This document shows positions 8,290-17,352 of a DNA stretch of 64,000 nt, one piece after another. The stretch's first letter is position 1. Each line of letters begins with the position of its first letter. The stretch is taken from contig NZ_CP036271.1 in the NCBI RefSeq assembly GCF_007745175.1, positions 682,001 to 746,000 on the forward strand, written 5' to 3'. The notes beneath the pieces are model-generated. The model did not search any database, was not told where the DNA came from, and saw only the letters and a program-made list of their open reading frames with translations. The DNA is from Caulifigura coniformis. GTDB lineage: Bacteria > Planctomycetota > Planctomycetia > Planctomycetales > Planctomycetaceae. The translations under genes were made by a program, and so were the position numbers.

Positions 8290-9789
8290 TCAGTCGACCC
8301 AGTGCTGGGCGCATTTCACGGCCTTCTTCCAGCCGCTGTAGAGATCGTCGCGTTCCGCGATCGACATCTGCGGGGCAAACTCGCGATCGAGAACCCAGTT
8401 CCGGGTCAGGTCGCGGAAGTCGGTCCAGTAATCGACGGCCAGGCCGGCGAGGTACGCCGCGCCCAGGGCCGTCGTTTCCTGCACGACAGGCCGCAGCACG
8501 CGAACGTCCAGCAGGTCCGACTGGAATTGCATCATCAGGTTATTCGCCGTGGCTCCGCCGTCGACGCGCAGACTGGAAAGGGCCACGCCGGCGTCGGCCT
8601 GCATGGCGTCCAGCACGTCACGGGTCTGGTAGGCCATTGCTTCGAGGGCGGCCCTCGCGAAGTGGGCCTTCGTGCTGCCGCGCGTCAGGCCGACGATCGC
8701 ACCGCGGGCATTGGGGTCCCAGTAGGGGGCACCCAGTCCGACGAACGCCGGCACGAAATAAACGCCGTCGTTGCTCTTCACGCTGGCGGCCAGCTGCTCG
8801 ACCTCAGGCGACTTGGCGATCAATCCGAGGCCGTCGCGGAGCCACTGCACGGCCGCGCCGGCGATGAACACGGCGCCTTCCAGGCAATAGGTCGTCGTGT
8901 CGCCGATCTTCCAGCCGATGGTCGTCAGCAGTCCATGCTTTGAGACGGCAGGCGTTGAGCCCGTGTTCAGGAGCATGAAGCAGCCGGTGCCGTACGTGTT
9001 CTTCGCCTCGCCCGGGCCAAAGCAACCCTGGCCGAACGTCGCCGCCTGTTGGTCGCCGGCGCACCCGGCGATCGGGATCGATTCGCCGAGCAGGTCCTTT
9101 GTTGTGTGACCGTAGATCTCGCTGCAGCTCTTCACTTCGGGAAGCATGGCCCGAGGCACATTGAAGATCCGCAGAAGCTCGTCATCCCAGTCGAGCGTGT
9201 GAATGTTGAACAACAGCGTGCGGCTGGCGTTGCTGACGTCCGTGACGTGCAGATTGCCTCCGCTTAATCGCCACATCAGGAACGCGTCGACCGTCCCGAA
9301 CAGGATTTCCCCACGTTCGGCCCGTGCCCGCAGCCCCGTGATTGAATCGAGCAGGTGGGCGATCTTCGTCGCGGAGAAGTAGGCATCGAGAACGAGACCG
9401 GTCTTCTGCCGGATTGTCTCCTCCAGGGCTTCCTTCTTGAGTCGCTCGCACACCGGGGCGGTGATTCGGCTCTGCCAGACGATCGCGTTGGCGACGGGAG
9501 TTCCGGTCTTCTTGTCCCAGAGGATTGTCGTCTCGCGCTGGTTCGTGATGCCGAGCGCAACGATCTGCCTGGCCGAGAGCTTGCCGTTCTCGAGCGCCCG
9601 CCTGGCGGTCGCCAGCTGCGAAGACCAGATCGCTTCCGGATCGTGTTCGACGTGCCCAGGCGTCGGATAGATCTGCGGGAATTCCTGCTGTCCGGATGAG
9701 ACCGGACGGCCATCGCGGCCGAAGACGATGGCCCGGCTGGAGGTCGTTCCCTGGTCGAGGGAAAGGATGTACTGGGCGGCCTCAGGCAC
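8290..9789 (-). CDS. glpK: Glycerol kinase
   Basis: A 499-residue FGGY-family kinase, full length for GlpK. Diagnostic motifs: [13 protein letters not shown] (phosphate-binding loop 1), GITNQRETT, a [10 protein letters not shown] segment, the NTYGTGCF motif, and [15 protein letters not shown] plus [14 protein letters not shown] in the C-terminal domain. It phosphorylates glycerol to glycerol-3-phosphate in the cytoplasm. The chosen GTG start (9787-9789) has an AGGAG site 6 bases upstream; a TTG eight codons earlier (9813) lacks one. No glpF or glpD is adjacent. It is divergent from the Cache-kinase gene. Confidence 0.95.
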   Translation of the reverse strand: MPEAAQYILSLDQGTTSSRAIVFGRDGRPVSSGQQEFPQIYPTPGHVEHDPEAIWSSQLATARRALENGKLSARQIVALGITNQRETTILWDKKTGTPVANAIVWQSRITAPVCERLKKEALEETIRQKTGLVLDAYFSATKIAHLLDSITGLRARAERGEILFGTVDAFLMWRLSGGNLHVTDVSNASRTLLFNIHTLDWDDELLRIFNVPRAMLPEVKSCSEIYGHTTKDLLGESIPIAGCAGDQQAATFGQGCFGPGEAKNTYGTGCFMLLNTGSTPAVSKHGLLTTIGWKIGDTTTYCLEGAVFIAGAAVQWLRDGLGLIAKSPEVEQLAASVKSNDGVYFVPAFVGLGAPYWDPNARGAIVGLTRGSTKAHFARAALEAMAYQTRDVLDAMQADAGVALSSLRVDGGATANNLMMQFQSDLLDVRVLRPVVQETTALGAAYLAGLAVDYWTDFRDLTRNWVLDREFAPQMSIAERDDLYSGWKKAVKCAQHWVD

Positions 9790-9795
9790 GGGCGA

Positions 9796-9800
9796 CTCCT
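9796..9800 (-). promoter_or_regulatory. Ribosome binding site fixing the glpK start
   Basis: AGGAG read on the minus strand, 6 bases upstream of the GTG at 9789. This supports GTG initiation and the canonical 499-residue length rather than the upstream TTG. Confidence 0.6.
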
Positions 9801-9845
9801 GTTGGCAAGGCAAGATGGAAAGCGTTCGATCTTGGCCACGTCCAC

Positions 9846-9863
9846 GAACCCTGACAAGGGTTC
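9846..9863. promoter_or_regulatory. Inverted repeat in the glpK / kinase divergent region
   Basis: GAACCCT and AGGGTTC separated by GACA form a perfect 7-bp dyad 57 bases upstream of glpK. It is a possible operator. No regulator gene is nearby, so this is a low-confidence site. Confidence 0.25.
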
Positions 9864-10090
9864 AGGGCACGCCGACGCACCCTGCCAGGCCCCGGATGCT
9901 GAGCCTCAGCCCACGCCATCAGCGACGCGCGTGCTGGTTGTGACGTTTGTTGCGATTCGTCAGGCTGGGAATCGAGGGGCCCGTCTGCAGTTCGGTCGAG
10001 CAGCGGGTCTGCGATCGACGTAGGCTGGTCACGCTGGCCACCGCCGATGCGGTGTCCTCCGCCGCCCCAGACGGCCGCTTTTCCGTTCCC

Positions 10091-12367
10091 ATGATCGACT
10101 TCAAGTCATTCCTGTCCCGGTCGAGCCGCGGGCGTCAAAGCCATGCACCGGCTCACCTGTCGTTCGCGCGCTCGCGTGTCGGACGGACCATTTCGCGGAC
10201 GGGATTGCTGCTGAAGAAGCAGTTGTGGGTTTTTCCGCTGCTGGCAGTTGTCGGCTTTCTCATCGTGCACCTGTTCGTCAGGGAAGCGATCGAAAGCACG
10301 ATGAAACAGAACCTGTCTTCACAGCTCGAAGCGCTGCTGAAGACGGAAGCGGCCATGCTGGAAACGTGGCTGAAGATCCAGGAATCCAACGCCGTTCAAC
10401 ATGCGAACGACCAGGACTTCCGCGAAGACGTCTACAAGCTGCTCGATTTCCCATCGTTGACGTCCGGCTCCAGCTCTCCCGAGGCGCTCTCGACGAACGC
10501 CGAGGCGGCGGCCCTCAGGGAATCGCTGCGAAAGGACCTGCAACCGGCGCTCACGGCGCACCGCTACGAAGGCTTCGCGATTCTCGATCGCACCCGCACC
10601 GTGCTGGCGTCCGACCAGACAGCGCTCATCGGTCAGACCTACTCGGCCATCGAAGTCGAACGACTGCTGGAGCGAGTCCTCTCCGGTGAGACGGTCGTGA
10701 CGACTCCCTTTCCGAGCCAGTCGGTCATTCGTGACGAGCGGGGCGTGATGAGGGCCGGGGTGCCCACCATGTGGGTGCTGGCGCCGATCCGCGATCCTTC
10801 GTACCAGGTGGTCGCCATCCTTGGCCTTCGCATCCGCCCGGATCGCGAGTTCACGCGAATCCTGCAACTGGGCCAGATCGGGGAGACCGGCGAGACGTAT
10901 GCCTTCGACCGCAATGGCCGGATGGTGTCCAACAGCCGGTTCGACGACCTGCTGATCCTTCTGGGCATCATTCCGGATACCGATGATTCGCGCTCGATCC
11001 TCAACGTCCAGCTGCGAGATCCGGGCGGCGACCTGACCAAGGGCTATCGGCCGACCAAACGCCGCTCAGAGCTGCCGCTGACACCAATGGCCGCCGACGC
11101 TATCCAGGGGCACTCCGGCGTCGACGTCGACGGTCGTGCCGACTACCGGGGTGTCCAGGTTGTCACGGCCTGGACCTGGCTCCCGCGTTACGAATTGGGA
11201 ATCTCCACAAAGATCGATGCCGAGGAGGCGTTTCGTCCTCTCACGATCCTCCGGCGAACGTTCTGGGCGCTCATGGTCCTGCTCATTCTGGCGGCCATCG
11301 CGATCTTCATCTTCACGCTGATTCTGGCCCGGCTCCGGCGGGAGGCGCAGAAAGCCGCTATCGACTCGAAGAAGCTGGGGCAGTACACGCTCGAGACCAA
11401 GCTGGGCTCGGGCGGTATGGGAGTCGTCTACAAGGGACGCCACGCTGTTCTCCGCCGCATGACGGCGATCAAGCTCCTCAACGTCGATAAGGTCAACGAC
11501 AGCTCGATCGAGCGGTTCGAACGCGAGGTCCAGATCACCTCACAGTTGAACAACCCCAACACCGTTGCGATCTACGACTACGGCCGGACGGAAGAAGGAA
11601 TCTTCTATTACGCAATGGAGTACATCGAGGGCATCGATCTGCAGGTGCTCGTCGACAAGTACGGCCCGCAGTCCGAAGCCCGGACGATTCACATCCTGCG
11701 GCAGATCTGCGGCTCGCTGTTCGAAGCGCATTCGCTGGGCCTGGTCCATCGCGATATCAAGCCGGCCAACGTCATGCTGGCCCGTCGCGGCGGCGAGCCC
11801 GATGTCGCCAAGGTCCTCGACTTCGGGCTGGTGAAAGCTCTCGACAACCGGACCAGCACGCAGCAGACCGCCGCCAATTCACTGACCGGCACGCCCCTGT
11901 ACATGTCGCCCGAGGCGATCCAGACGCCCGATTCCGTCGATCCGCGGAGCGACCTGTATGCCGTCGGGGCGGTGGGGTATTTCCTGCTCACGGGGAAGAA
12001 CCTCTTCGACACGGAGAACATCGTCGAGCTCTGCCAGGCCCAGGTGTCGAGATCGCCGATTCCCCCCTCGGAGCGCATCGGCCGCGAGCTCTCTCCCGAA
12101 CTGGAGGGAGCGATCATGAGCTGTCTGGAGAAATCCCCCGCCAGGCGGCCGCAAACGGCCCGCGACCTGAGCCAGCTGTTGTTTCGCAGCCCGGCGGCGC
12201 TCAAGTGGTCGGTTGAAGAGGCGGATCACTGGTGGGGGCGGCATGAACGCGGGCTGGCCGCAGACGAGGGCGGGCCAGCTTCCGGAAATCATTCCGGAGG
12301 CGCGAAAACCACGCCTCGCGCGGCCGACTACGGGCAGACCGTGGTCGGGCAAACCGATCTGGAGTGA
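10091..12367 (+). CDS. Transmembrane Ser/Thr protein kinase with extracytoplasmic Cache-type sensor
   Basis: A 758-residue protein from the ATG at 10091. A short basic N terminus is followed by TM1 (about 46-64), a roughly 320-residue extracytoplasmic region with double-Cache character, TM2 (about 391-415) and a Hanks-type kinase domain (432-700). The kinase domain has glycine loop GSGGMGVVYKG, the VAIK-equivalent TAIKLL, HRDIKPAN (catalytic Asp555) and DFG (577-579). A Thr/Gly-rich tail ends the protein. Sensor outside and kinase inside is unlike typical PASTA kinases. It presumably transmits a small-molecule signal (Cache domains bind amino or carboxylic acids). A PP2C phosphatase lies 8 kb away but is not linked. 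An in-frame extension upstream to 9947 looks non-coding. Confidence 0.9.
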   Translation: MIDFKSFLSRSSRGRQSHAPAHLSFARSRVGRTISRTGLLLKKQLWVFPLLAVVGFLIVHLFVREAIESTMKQNLSSQLEALLKTEAAMLETWLKIQESNAVQHANDQDFREDVYKLLDFPSLTSGSSSPEALSTNAEAAALRESLRKDLQPALTAHRYEGFAILDRTRTVLASDQTALIGQTYSAIEVERLLERVLSGETVVTTPFPSQSVIRDERGVMRAGVPTMWVLAPIRDPSYQVVAILGLRIRPDREFTRILQLGQIGETGETYAFDRNGRMVSNSRFDDLLILLGIIPDTDDSRSILNVQLRDPGGDLTKGYRPTKRRSELPLTPMAADAIQGHSGVDVDGRADYRGVQVVTAWTWLPRYELGISTKIDAEEAFRPLTILRRTFWALMVLLILAAIAIFIFTLILARLRREAQKAAIDSKKLGQYTLETKLGSGGMGVVYKGRHAVLRRMTAIKLLNVDKVNDSSIERFEREVQITSQLNNPNTVAIYDYGRTEEGIFYYAMEYIEGIDLQVLVDKYGPQSEARTIHILRQICGSLFEAHSLGLVHRDIKPANVMLARRGGEPDVAKVLDFGLVKALDNRTSTQQTAANSLTGTPLYMSPEAIQTPDSVDPRSDLYAVGAVGYFLLTGKNLFDTENIVELCQAQVSRSPIPPSERIGRELSPELEGAIMSCLEKSPARRPQTARDLSQLLFRSPAALKWSVEEADHWWGRHERGLAADEGGPASGNHSGGAKTTPRAADYGQTVVGQTDLE

Positions 12368-12599
12368 GAGACGCTGCGGGGCCCGGAACGACGCGCAGCG
12401 GGCGTCGATTTTCGCGCCACAATCGTTTCATCCGTTACGATCGAACTGTCCACCGGGACGGTCGTCCTGTCCCGCGAGATCCGTCAAGCCCCCGTGTCCC
12501 CGACCGTCCTATCCTCCACCGGAAGGGTGTCGACTTTCGTCAACACCTGATAACGAGGCCGAAAGGCTCGGCCTCGCGATTCGGCTGGTGGAGCGGACG

Positions 12600-14222
12600 A
12601 TGATCGCCCTGACTGTGGAACCTGAAGCGAATTCGAGCCAGAGCGAGACGCCGGAGCCGCCCCGCAGGAAAGGTGAAGCGGACCTCTCGCTGCTCGAAGA
12701 CCGCGCGCCCGCATGGGCCCGGATGTCTCGCAGCTCCGCCGGTCTCATCGCCGGCCTCGGTCTGCTGTTCGCTTGCGCGAGCTTCCTGCCGCTGTGGCAC
12801 ACCGACGTGTGGGGCCACCTCAGCTACGGACGCTGGATCGTCCAGAACAAGGCGCTCCCCCCCACCGAGCCGATGCTCCCGCTGTGTGAAGGCGTGAGAT
12901 TCATCGACACCGCCTGGCTTTCGCAGGTCGCCGCCTACCTCGCCGAAAAACAGCTCGGCGTCACCGCGCTCCAGTTCCTGTTCGCTGCCTGCGTCACGTT
13001 CTGCGCGGCGGCACTCGCTTACCTCGCATCGAAGCGGTCCGGTTCCAACCTCGCCGGCGCGCTCGCCGCCGGCACGTTTCTATTCGTCGACTACCAGCAG
13101 CTCATCATCGCCCGGCCGCAGCTCGCCGGCATGGTCTGCTTCATGGTCGTCTTCGGAATCCTGACGGCCCAGCGTTGGCGCCCGTCCTTCTGGATCGCGA
13201 TGCCCGTGACCTTCGCCTTCTGGGCGAACCTCCATGGCTCGTTCCTGATGGGGCTGCTGCTGATCGCCTGCTTTGTCGCCGGCCGTGCGGTCGACCTCGT
13301 TCGCCGAACTGGAACCACGCAGGCCCTCTGGCGCGACGCAATGCTCCGTCGACATTTCCTGCTGTTCCAACTGAGCGCCGCCGCCGTGCTCCTCAATCCG
13401 TATGGCCTCGAACTGTATTTCGAGACGTTCCGAATCGCCGCGAACCGCAACCTCCAGGACCTCGTCGACTGGGATCCCCTCACCTTTCGCATGTCGCAGG
13501 GGAAAGCCGCCGCGATCGCGCTGGTCGCCCTCATCGCCGCGCTGCGATGCAGTCCGCGCCGCGTGTCGGCCGCCGAAGCGCTGTCGCTCACGATCTTCGG
13601 CCTGGGCGCCTGCTACTCGTCTCGGATCATCGTGTGGTGGGCCCCGTTGTGCGCGTGGTCGCTCGCGATTCATGCGGAGGCGGCCCTTCGCAAATGGCGT
13701 CAGCTCGATTCCCGCCCGGCGCCCCCCCGTTCAGGCCTCTCAACCGTCGCGGCCATCGGGATCATGTGGATCGCCTTTGCGTACTCCCCCTTCGGCATGC
13801 GGGTGATTCACGGCGCCCCGAAAACTCCTGAAGACGCCGCCCGCCGTCTGAAGTCATCCGTCTCGATCCAGACCGCCGTCGCCGCGGCCGCGTATCTCAA
13901 CGAGCATCCCCCCGTCGGCCAGTGCTTCAACACCTATGAATGGGGCGATTACCTCCTCTGGGCCGGTCCGGCGAACGCCAGATGGTTCGTCGCCTCGCAC
14001 GCCCATCTCGTTCCGCGCGAAGTGTGGGAAGACTACCTGCGCATCGTGTCGCTGAGTCGCGACTGGGAGGGCCGCCTCGACCGTTATGGCATCAACACGG
14101 TTGTCCTCGAACGCAACATGAGCGCCGACCTCGTTCGCGCGCTCAAGGAGAAGTCGCACGACTGGTCGCTCGAGTACGAGGACCACGTCACGGCCATCTT
14201 CGCCCGGAAGCGACCGATCTAG
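12600..14222 (+). CDS. Polytopic membrane protein, possible GT-C-type glycosyltransferase
   Basis: A 540-residue protein with an N-terminal acidic cytoplasmic stretch (1-45) and about nine to ten hydrophobic helices between residues 45 and 430, then a 110-residue soluble C-terminal domain. After the first helix comes an LWHTDVWGHLSYGRWIV stretch with acidic residues, reminiscent of the loop-1 acidic motif of lipid-linked-sugar GT-C enzymes. The C-terminal CFNTYEWGDYLLWAG motif recurs in related membrane proteins. I cannot name a family with certainty. An overlapping frame reaching back to 12213 inside the kinase gene is a GC-frame artefact; the ATG at 12600 is the first that leads a protein-like N terminus. 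The following gene starts 70 bases after the stop. Confidence 0.75.
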   Translation: MIALTVEPEANSSQSETPEPPRRKGEADLSLLEDRAPAWARMSRSSAGLIAGLGLLFACASFLPLWHTDVWGHLSYGRWIVQNKALPPTEPMLPLCEGVRFIDTAWLSQVAAYLAEKQLGVTALQFLFAACVTFCAAALAYLASKRSGSNLAGALAAGTFLFVDYQQLIIARPQLAGMVCFMVVFGILTAQRWRPSFWIAMPVTFAFWANLHGSFLMGLLLIACFVAGRAVDLVRRTGTTQALWRDAMLRRHFLLFQLSAAAVLLNPYGLELYFETFRIAANRNLQDLVDWDPLTFRMSQGKAAAIALVALIAALRCSPRRVSAAEALSLTIFGLGACYSSRIIVWWAPLCAWSLAIHAEAALRKWRQLDSRPAPPRSGLSTVAAIGIMWIAFAYSPFGMRVIHGAPKTPEDAARRLKSSVSIQTAVAAAAYLNEHPPVGQCFNTYEWGDYLLWAGPANARWFVASHAHLVPREVWEDYLRIVSLSRDWEGRLDRYGINTVVLERNMSADLVRALKEKSHDWSLEYEDHVTAIFARKRPI

Positions 14223-14292
14223 GTTGCCGCTTCAAGCCGCGCCTGACTTCGTCCTTCCGAACCGAACGCATCCAGAATCCGAATCGCGCCCC

Positions 14293-15507
14293 ATGCCTGC
14301 CCGCTCGACGACCCGTCTCGCCTTCCTCGCTGTCCAGGTCCTTGTCGTCGGCGCTTTCGCGGCCACGTGGGTCACGAAAGCGAAGGCACTCAGCCGCGAG
14401 TTTCGCGCCCTGCAGCAGAACGGCAGCGAATACACGCGGCTGCCGGTGACTCGCAACGAGCCGCTGGAAGTCTCATCGCTGTACAACCGGCCCGACTTCA
14501 TCAGCGATGAGGAACTGGCGGACGTGCTGCGGCAGATCCAGCCGCGATTCCCCGTGAAGGAGATGAAACCCAATTTCGTCGAACATGCCCTCCGCACGTG
14601 GGGCGTGCATGCGGAGTTCCGCGATCCTGAAGTCCGATCCGGCGCCGAGCTCGCAAAGTTCCTCACGGATACCGCGAGCTTCGTGACGTCGTGGGGCCCG
14701 GGTGTCGGACCGCTGCTGCAGGAGCGCACGGGTGGCATCGCGATTCGCTGGGGCTCGGAAAAAGGGGGGTCGGTCCACCACGATCACTGGCTGGCCAGCC
14801 TGACGGAAGCGGGCGCGACGCTCGATACGCCGGTCTTCGGCCCATCACGCCATTCGTCGACCCTCGGCGATGTGCTGCATGAATCGCTGCGCGACTTCCG
14901 GCTGGACGAGAAAGAAACCGAGTGGACGGCCATGGCCTTCGGCATGTGGCTGCCGCCGGAGAACCACTGGATCGGCGCCGACGGGCGACGCTACTCGTTC
15001 GATCTCATCGCCCGCCGCCTGATGCGGGGCCAGAAGGAACTCGGCGTCTGCTCGGGCACGCACCGCGTGTTCTCATTGATGGTGCTGGTGCGACTGGATG
15101 ACGAGTTTCCCAACATCCTGACGGACGAAGTCCGCGCCGAGGTCTACGGATACCTTCAGGAAGTGAAGGAAGCGATCATGGCGTCGCAGTTCGAGGATGG
15201 GCATTGGCCTTCGAACTGGCCGGATGGTGCTGACGCCGTGACGACGCCCGTCGATGATCCGTTGTTCAAGCAGGTGATCGCGACGGGCCACCACCTGGAG
15301 TGGCTGGCGATTGCTCCGAAGGACCTGCATCCTCCGGAGGAACAGATCCGGAAGGCGTTCCGCTGGGTGATCGACACCACGAGGTCGCAGACACCTGAGG
15401 AGATCCTGGAACGATACACGTTCTTCAGCCACGTTGGAGCAGCGGCGGCACGCTGGCGTCAGACGCATCCGGCGGTGTTCTGGAAGGAATGGGAAGCAAA
15501 GCACTAG
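14293..15507 (+). CDS. Membrane-anchored unknown with alpha-toroid-like repeats
   Basis: A 404-residue protein from the ATG at 14293. An N-terminal hydrophobic anchor (about 8-26) is followed by a soluble domain. The C-terminal half has helical repeats with the phrase QFEDGHWPSNW, similar to the QW/terpene-cyclase alpha-toroid repeat, and conserved-looking HxH and CSGTHR stretches. No catalytic DxDD motif is present, so it is not a simple cyclase. I do not recognise the family. It follows the polytopic membrane protein by 70 bases on the same strand and likely shares its transcript, and it ends in a hairpin at 15526. Export by the signal anchor suggests a periplasmic role. Confidence 0.7.
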   Translation: MPARSTTRLAFLAVQVLVVGAFAATWVTKAKALSREFRALQQNGSEYTRLPVTRNEPLEVSSLYNRPDFISDEELADVLRQIQPRFPVKEMKPNFVEHALRTWGVHAEFRDPEVRSGAELAKFLTDTASFVTSWGPGVGPLLQERTGGIAIRWGSEKGGSVHHDHWLASLTEAGATLDTPVFGPSRHSSTLGDVLHESLRDFRLDEKETEWTAMAFGMWLPPENHWIGADGRRYSFDLIARRLMRGQKELGVCSGTHRVFSLMVLVRLDDEFPNILTDEVRAEVYGYLQEVKEAIMASQFEDGHWPSNWPDGADAVTTPVDDPLFKQVIATGHHLEWLAIAPKDLHPPEEQIRKAFRWVIDTTRSQTPEEILERYTFFSHVGAAAARWRQTHPAVFWKEWEAKH

Positions 15508-15927
15508 CTCCGCTTTCGATCTGGGCACCGCTCACGGAGCGGTGGCACGCTGTTGCAGCGGGCCTGTCTCGTCTCGCCCCTGGTGGAGGCCTGTGTCACG
15601 GGGGGAGACCTGTGACGAGACCTGTGACAGCCGAAAACGGTCTGAACCATTGGGAATATGGACCTGTGACATGTGTGACATGTGTGACGAAATTCGGGGT
15701 GGTCTGTCACACTGTTTCACCGGGTGATCACGCGTCGATTCTGAATTTCCAAAGAACGAACACCTCTCCCCTTACTGGCGAGGTTGCGCGCGGGGGAGGA
15801 ACGTTCTACTGGGCAATCACTTGCGGCCGTTTTCAGCGGCGTGGCGGGATTCCACCCTCCACTGAACGTCCCTATGCCCTGGTTGCCTGCTCGCCGGGTT
15901 CCAACAGCTCGGGCGTCATCAGCGTAG
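15508..15927. repeat. Gene-free region rich in TGTGAC repeats
   Basis: No protein-like frame is supported. The stretch 15596-15720 holds repeated CTGTGAC units (15610-15630), then TGTGACATG in tandem (15665-15688, 9-base period, 2.7 copies), and an inverted TGTCACA shortly after (15704-15710). A CTCTCCCCTTACTGGCGAGG-like stretch follows near 15768. This patterned composition is unlike the flanking coding DNA. It may be an interspersed repeat or a binding-site cluster. Confidence 0.5.
15526..15544 (+). terminator. Hairpin after the 14293-15507 gene
   Basis: CACCGCT/AGCGGTG, a perfect 7-bp stem with a 5-base loop, starting 18 bases after the stop. There is no T-tract, so termination strength is uncertain. 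Confidence 0.35.
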
Positions 15928-16236
15928 ATGTCGGTCATGGCGGCCGACTCACAGCCACGAGTTCGACGACGCCCGTCATGGGCCTGGCGATGGATTCTCA
16001 CGGTGTCGGCGGCGCAATGCACCGCCGGCCTGGGAGCTTTGTTCCCTCGAGACTCAATTGGCGCCCTGAACCTCTTCGTGCAGACCGCGCACGGTGGGTG
16101 GACGCCGAACTGGACGTCAGGCATTCATCCCGATCCCGTCCTCGGCGCGTCCCTGGGCTTCGACCTCGGCTGGATGGTGGCTCTGTGTCTTCTCGCCGTC
16201 TTCATCGTCGTTAGAGAACCCCGGCCGCATCTCTGA
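15928..16236 (+). CDS. Small hypothetical membrane protein
   Basis: A 102-residue reading frame with a basic N terminus (RVRRRPSWAWRW) and two predicted membrane segments (about residues 22-40 and 74-94), the pattern of a real small integral membrane protein. No family is recognised and no Shine-Dalgarno site is clear; an ATG at 15937 is an alternative start. It ends 19 bases before a strong bidirectional terminator, which supports transcription on this strand. The call remains tentative. Confidence 0.45.
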   Translation: MSVMAADSQPRVRRRPSWAWRWILTVSAAQCTAGLGALFPRDSIGALNLFVQTAHGGWTPNWTSGIHPDPVLGASLGFDLGWMVALCLLAVFIVVREPRPHL

Positions 16237-16254
16237 TGCTCTGCCATTCAACGA

Positions 16255-16283
16255 AAAAAGCCCGTCTCATCGACGGGCTTTTT
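16255..16283. terminator. Bidirectional Rho-independent terminator
   Basis: AAAAA-GCCCGTC, loop TCATC, GACGGGC-TTTTT: a 7-bp GC stem flanked by five A on the left and five T on the right. It therefore works in both directions, between the small membrane protein (plus strand) and fliA (minus strand, stop at 16309). This is the clearest intrinsic terminator in the window. Confidence 0.9.
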
Positions 16284-16308
16284 ACATTCCGGTTTGTAAG
16301 TTCGACCG

Positions 16309-17088
16309 TTAGTCGAACTCAGGGCGGCGCTGGGTCAGCTGGTCCTTCAGGCGGTTCACGATGCTCGAATGCATCTGGCTGACGCGGCTTTCCGAGAGGC
16401 CCAGGGTCGAGCCGATTTCCTTCATCGTCAGTTCCTCATAGTAATAGAGGATGATGATGAGTCGCTCGTTCCGGTTGAGACCCTTCGTCACGAGACGCAT
16501 GACGTCGCGCTTCTGGATGTGGAAGGTGGGGTCTTCCCCCTTCTTGTCTTCCACGACATCCACTTCGCGGACGTCCTTGTAGCTGTCGGTCTCGTACCAC
16601 TTCTTGTTCAGGCTGACGAGCGAGACGGCGCTGGCTTCCGACTTCAGCTTGTCGAATTCCTCGAGCGAGATCTGCAGCTTCGCGGCGAGTTCGGCGTCTT
16701 CCGGCGGACGGCCGACCTGCACCTCGAGTTCCTTGCGGGCCGCTTCGAGCTTGCTGGCCTTACTGCGGACGAGTCGCGGCACCCAGTCCATGGAGCGCAG
16801 CTCATCGAGCATGGCTCCGCGGATACGCGGCACGCAGTAGGTCTCGAATTTCACGCCGCGTTCCATGTCGAACGCTTCGATCGCATCCATGAGGCCGAAC
16901 ACTCCGGCGGAGACGAGATCGTTGAGATCCACTCCATCGGGAAGCTTGGCCCACACGCGTTCGGCGTTGAAACGAACGAGCGGAAAGTATTGTTCGATCA
17001 GCCGGTTCCTCAGCTCCTGGCTGGTCGGATCCTTGCGGTAGTCCAACCAGACCTGCTGAATATCAACGGCTGCCTTCGTCGAAGTCAT
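16309..17088 (-). CDS. fliA: Flagellar/motility RNA polymerase sigma factor FliA (sigma-28)
   Basis: A 259-residue sigma-70-family protein of the FliA/WhiG type. Region 2 (LVSAGVFGLMDAIEAFD, then VKFETYCVPRIRGAMLDELR, RSMDWVPR) is characteristic of FliA. Region 3 (LEVQVGRPPEDAELAAKL) and region 4 with its helix-turn-helix (MKEIGSTLGLSESRVSQMHS) follow. It directs RNA polymerase to late flagellar and chemotaxis promoters. The ATG at 17088 has a GGAGG site at 17094-17098 at good spacing, so the 11-codon upstream extension is rejected. It lies 264 bases downstream of flhA on the same strand. No anti-sigma FlgM is visible in the window. Confidence 0.95.
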   Translation of the reverse strand: MTSTKAAVDIQQVWLDYRKDPTSQELRNRLIEQYFPLVRFNAERVWAKLPDGVDLNDLVSAGVFGLMDAIEAFDMERGVKFETYCVPRIRGAMLDELRSMDWVPRLVRSKASKLEAARKELEVQVGRPPEDAELAAKLQISLEEFDKLKSEASAVSLVSLNKKWYETDSYKDVREVDVVEDKKGEDPTFHIQKRDVMRLVTKGLNRNERLIIILYYYEELTMKEIGSTLGLSESRVSQMHSSIVNRLKDQLTQRRPEFD

Positions 17089-17093
17089 GCAAT

Positions 17094-17098
17094 CCTCC
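17094..17098 (-). promoter_or_regulatory. Ribosome binding site of fliA
   Basis: GGAGG on the minus strand, 5 bases upstream of the ATG at 17088. It decides that start over the ATG at 17121 upstream. Confidence 0.7.
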
Positions 17099-17352
17099 GT
17101 GACGACTCCGCAGCCCATCAATGGCTGCGCGGTATCTAAGGCGGCTTCGCGCGGGAGTGTCCGAAACTTCTCCTGCGGTTGCGGGCTCCGCTTCAGTTCG
17201 ACAGGCCGTGCAGGGCGCGTTCGAGTCTGAAAGCGAAACGTTCACAACCTCATTGCGCTCCGCAGCGCCTCACATCTGATTTCGGCATTCGGACGGAAAA
17301 AAATCAGTAAAACCGGAAAACTCAACGTAGCTTGACTTCCTCAACGTCACTC

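Noticed and set aside
8200-8943. Frames antisense to glpK and in the SDR/glpK gap
   Set aside because: No family resemblance; glycerol kinase occupies the minus strand completely.
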